Below are positions 63,149 through 64,000 of a DNA stretch of 64,000 bases, piece by piece. Below the pieces are notes generated by a model. That model searched no databases. It saw only the letters and a program-made list of their open reading frames with translations, and was not told the DNA's origin. How positions within the stretch are numbered: the stretch's first letter is position 1; each line of letters begins with the position of its first letter. The DNA is from Pseudobacter sp051955275 (GTDB lineage Bacteria; Bacteroidota; Bacteroidia; Chitinophagales; Chitinophagaceae): contig NZ_JBQCGW010000219.1 of assembly GCF_051955275.1 (NCBI RefSeq), forward strand, positions 19,756 to 83,755, read 5' to 3'. A program made the translations under genes and the position numbers.

Positions 63149-64000
63149 GATGCCACCTCCGCTTTTTTCTTTGTGAGAATATCCAGGATCCCTTCGTTGC
63201 GGATGATCACCATCCCATGTCTGTCTGAAGTAATGCCCGACGCCAGCTTGTGCGTATATACGGGCCTGTTACCTTCCATCAGGGTAGGCAGGTAAATGAA
63301 ATTGATATTATCGCATTTCTCGCGCAGCACAGCACCTGCTTCAATGATATGCGTGCTCACAACAAACATGCAATTCTTTCTCCTGGCAATGCCGGATGTA
63401 ATGGCCACCGTGGCCTCATACGCATCCTTTACGTTGGTGCCGCGAAACAGCTCATCGAAGATCACGAAGAGATATTTGTCTTTACTCAGTTCAGCCGCCA
63501 CGGATTTGATGCGCAGCACTTCCGCATAGAAATGGCTGGCGCCCTGCGCCAGGTTATCCGGAAGATTGATGGTGGTGAAGATACCGTCGCGTACGGAAAA
63601 CTCCATGCGCGAAGCGGGCACGGGGAATCCCATATGTGCCAGGAACATGGCCACTCCCAGTGATTTCATGAAAGTGGACTTCCCGGCCATATTGGCGCCC
63701 GTGAGGAAGATGATATTACTCTGTGGTGTAATGGAAAGGGTGTTCACCACCGGGTTCTGAAGTGCCGGATGATAGAAATCCTCCAGCACTACCATTTGCT
63801 CTTCTTTCTTTTTTGCCACAGGGAACGCAAACTTCTTCTCTACCGCCACACGCGCAACAGAAATGTAAACATCCAGCTGGTAAATATGCGCCAGCAGTTT
63901 CTGCAGGTTGTTACGCTGTTTGAAACGGAGCAGCTTATCAAAATCTGCCAGTTTATTGAAGGGCAGTTTCTGTGGGGCGGATTCCTGTAATGCAGGTTGC
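63145..64000 (-). CDS. MutS-like ATPase, second copy of member A (N-terminus beyond window)
   Basis: The visible C-terminal 284 residues match member A at 34234: GANMAGKST, the A-type loop NLPDNLAQGASHFYAEVLR, LFVIFDELFRGTN and STHIIEAGA, ending in EGILDILTKKKAEVAS. The frame stays open to the window edge (LQKLLAHIYQLDVYISVARV and further), so a GTG near 63849 is not the start; roughly 150 residues lie outside. All ATPase motifs are intact, so this is a working second copy by sequence. Confidence 0.85.
   Translation of the reverse strand, partial: QPALQESAPQKLPFNKLADFDKLLRFKQRNNLQKLLAHIYQLDVYISVARVAVEKKFAFPVAKKKEEQMVVLEDFYHPALQNPVVNTLSITPQSNIIFLTGANMAGKSTFMKSLGVAMFLAHMGFPVPASRMEFSVRDGIFTTINLPDNLAQGASHFYAEVLRIKSVAAELSKDKYLFVIFDELFRGTNVKDAYEATVAITSGIARRKNCMFVVSTHIIEAGAVLREKCDNINFIYLPTLMEGNRPVYTHKLASGITSDRHGMVIIRNEGILDILTKKKAEVAS

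Noticed and set aside
63145..63849. A 234-residue MutS-like gene starting at a GTG near 63849
   Set aside because: The MutS-like frame continues to the window edge, so the gene is only cut by the window, not short.
1..64000. tRNA, rRNA, CRISPR arrays, insertion sequences
   Set aside because: None was seen: the gaps are short and hold hairpins and promoters, and no transposase or integrase frame is present.

Overview
The window looks like a chromosomal segment of a Bacteroidota bacterium, most likely of the family Chitinophagaceae (Chitinophaga/Pseudobacter-like). The grounds are four TonB-dependent receptors (three SusC type), three SusD lipoproteins, two ECF sigma/FecR pairs, GldA/GldF/GldG-like proteins, DUF4374, DUF4843, PKD-like and DUF4998 lipoproteins, and -7 boxes resembling TAnnTTTG. 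The reading is from sequence and family knowledge only; no database was searched.

Layout. (1) 1-18300, minus strand: a polysaccharide utilisation locus. A GntR-type regulator, a sodium/solute symporter and a GH27/GH36-clan enzyme form one operon. Downstream lie SusC, SusD, two surface glycan-binding lipoproteins, a GH95 fucosidase, a GH27 alpha-galactosidase and a sialate-O-acetylesterase-like enzyme cut by the window edge. A CTGTnCTATnCTATnCTA box lies in front of both the regulator and the susC gene and is probably the regulator's operator. The expected substrate is an O-acetylated glycan carrying alpha-galactose and alpha-fucose (or L-galactose). (2) 18321-20855: an exported S9 (DPP-IV type) peptidase. 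(3) 21215-36866, plus strand: ECF sigma, FecR, SusC with STN domain, SusD, DUF4843, PKD-like lipoprotein, then GldA-like ATPase, a GldF-GldG-like fusion, and two translationally coupled MutS-like ATPases.

(4) 37103-43431, plus strand: an exported protein of unknown family, then an ECF-type sigma factor, a membrane-anchored putative anti-sigma protein with a TPR-like periplasmic tail, and a 1329-residue exported protein that joins a long WD40 array to a C14 caspase-like domain with an intact His/Cys dyad. This is the best candidate for an undescribed system. (5) 43525-45885: an FtsX/MacB-type permease. (6) 46079-50834, minus strand: DUF4374 lipoprotein, TonB receptor and PepSY membrane protein, the gene set of the Xus xenosiderophore system; two related leader elements precede the receptor and the PepSY gene. 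(7) 51104-51520: a lone DUF4279 gene. (8) 51556-59635, minus strand: ECF sigma, FecR, SusC with STN, SusD and a TlpA-like thioredoxin.

(9) 59905-61622, plus strand: an AT-richer two-gene island, a DUF4065-like/DUF488 fusion and a partner of unrecognised family, a possible defence or other accessory module with an apparently leaderless promoter. (10) 61829-64000, minus strand: a second copy of the MutS-like gene pair, its upstream member cut by the window edge. I saw no tRNA, rRNA, CRISPR array or insertion sequence.
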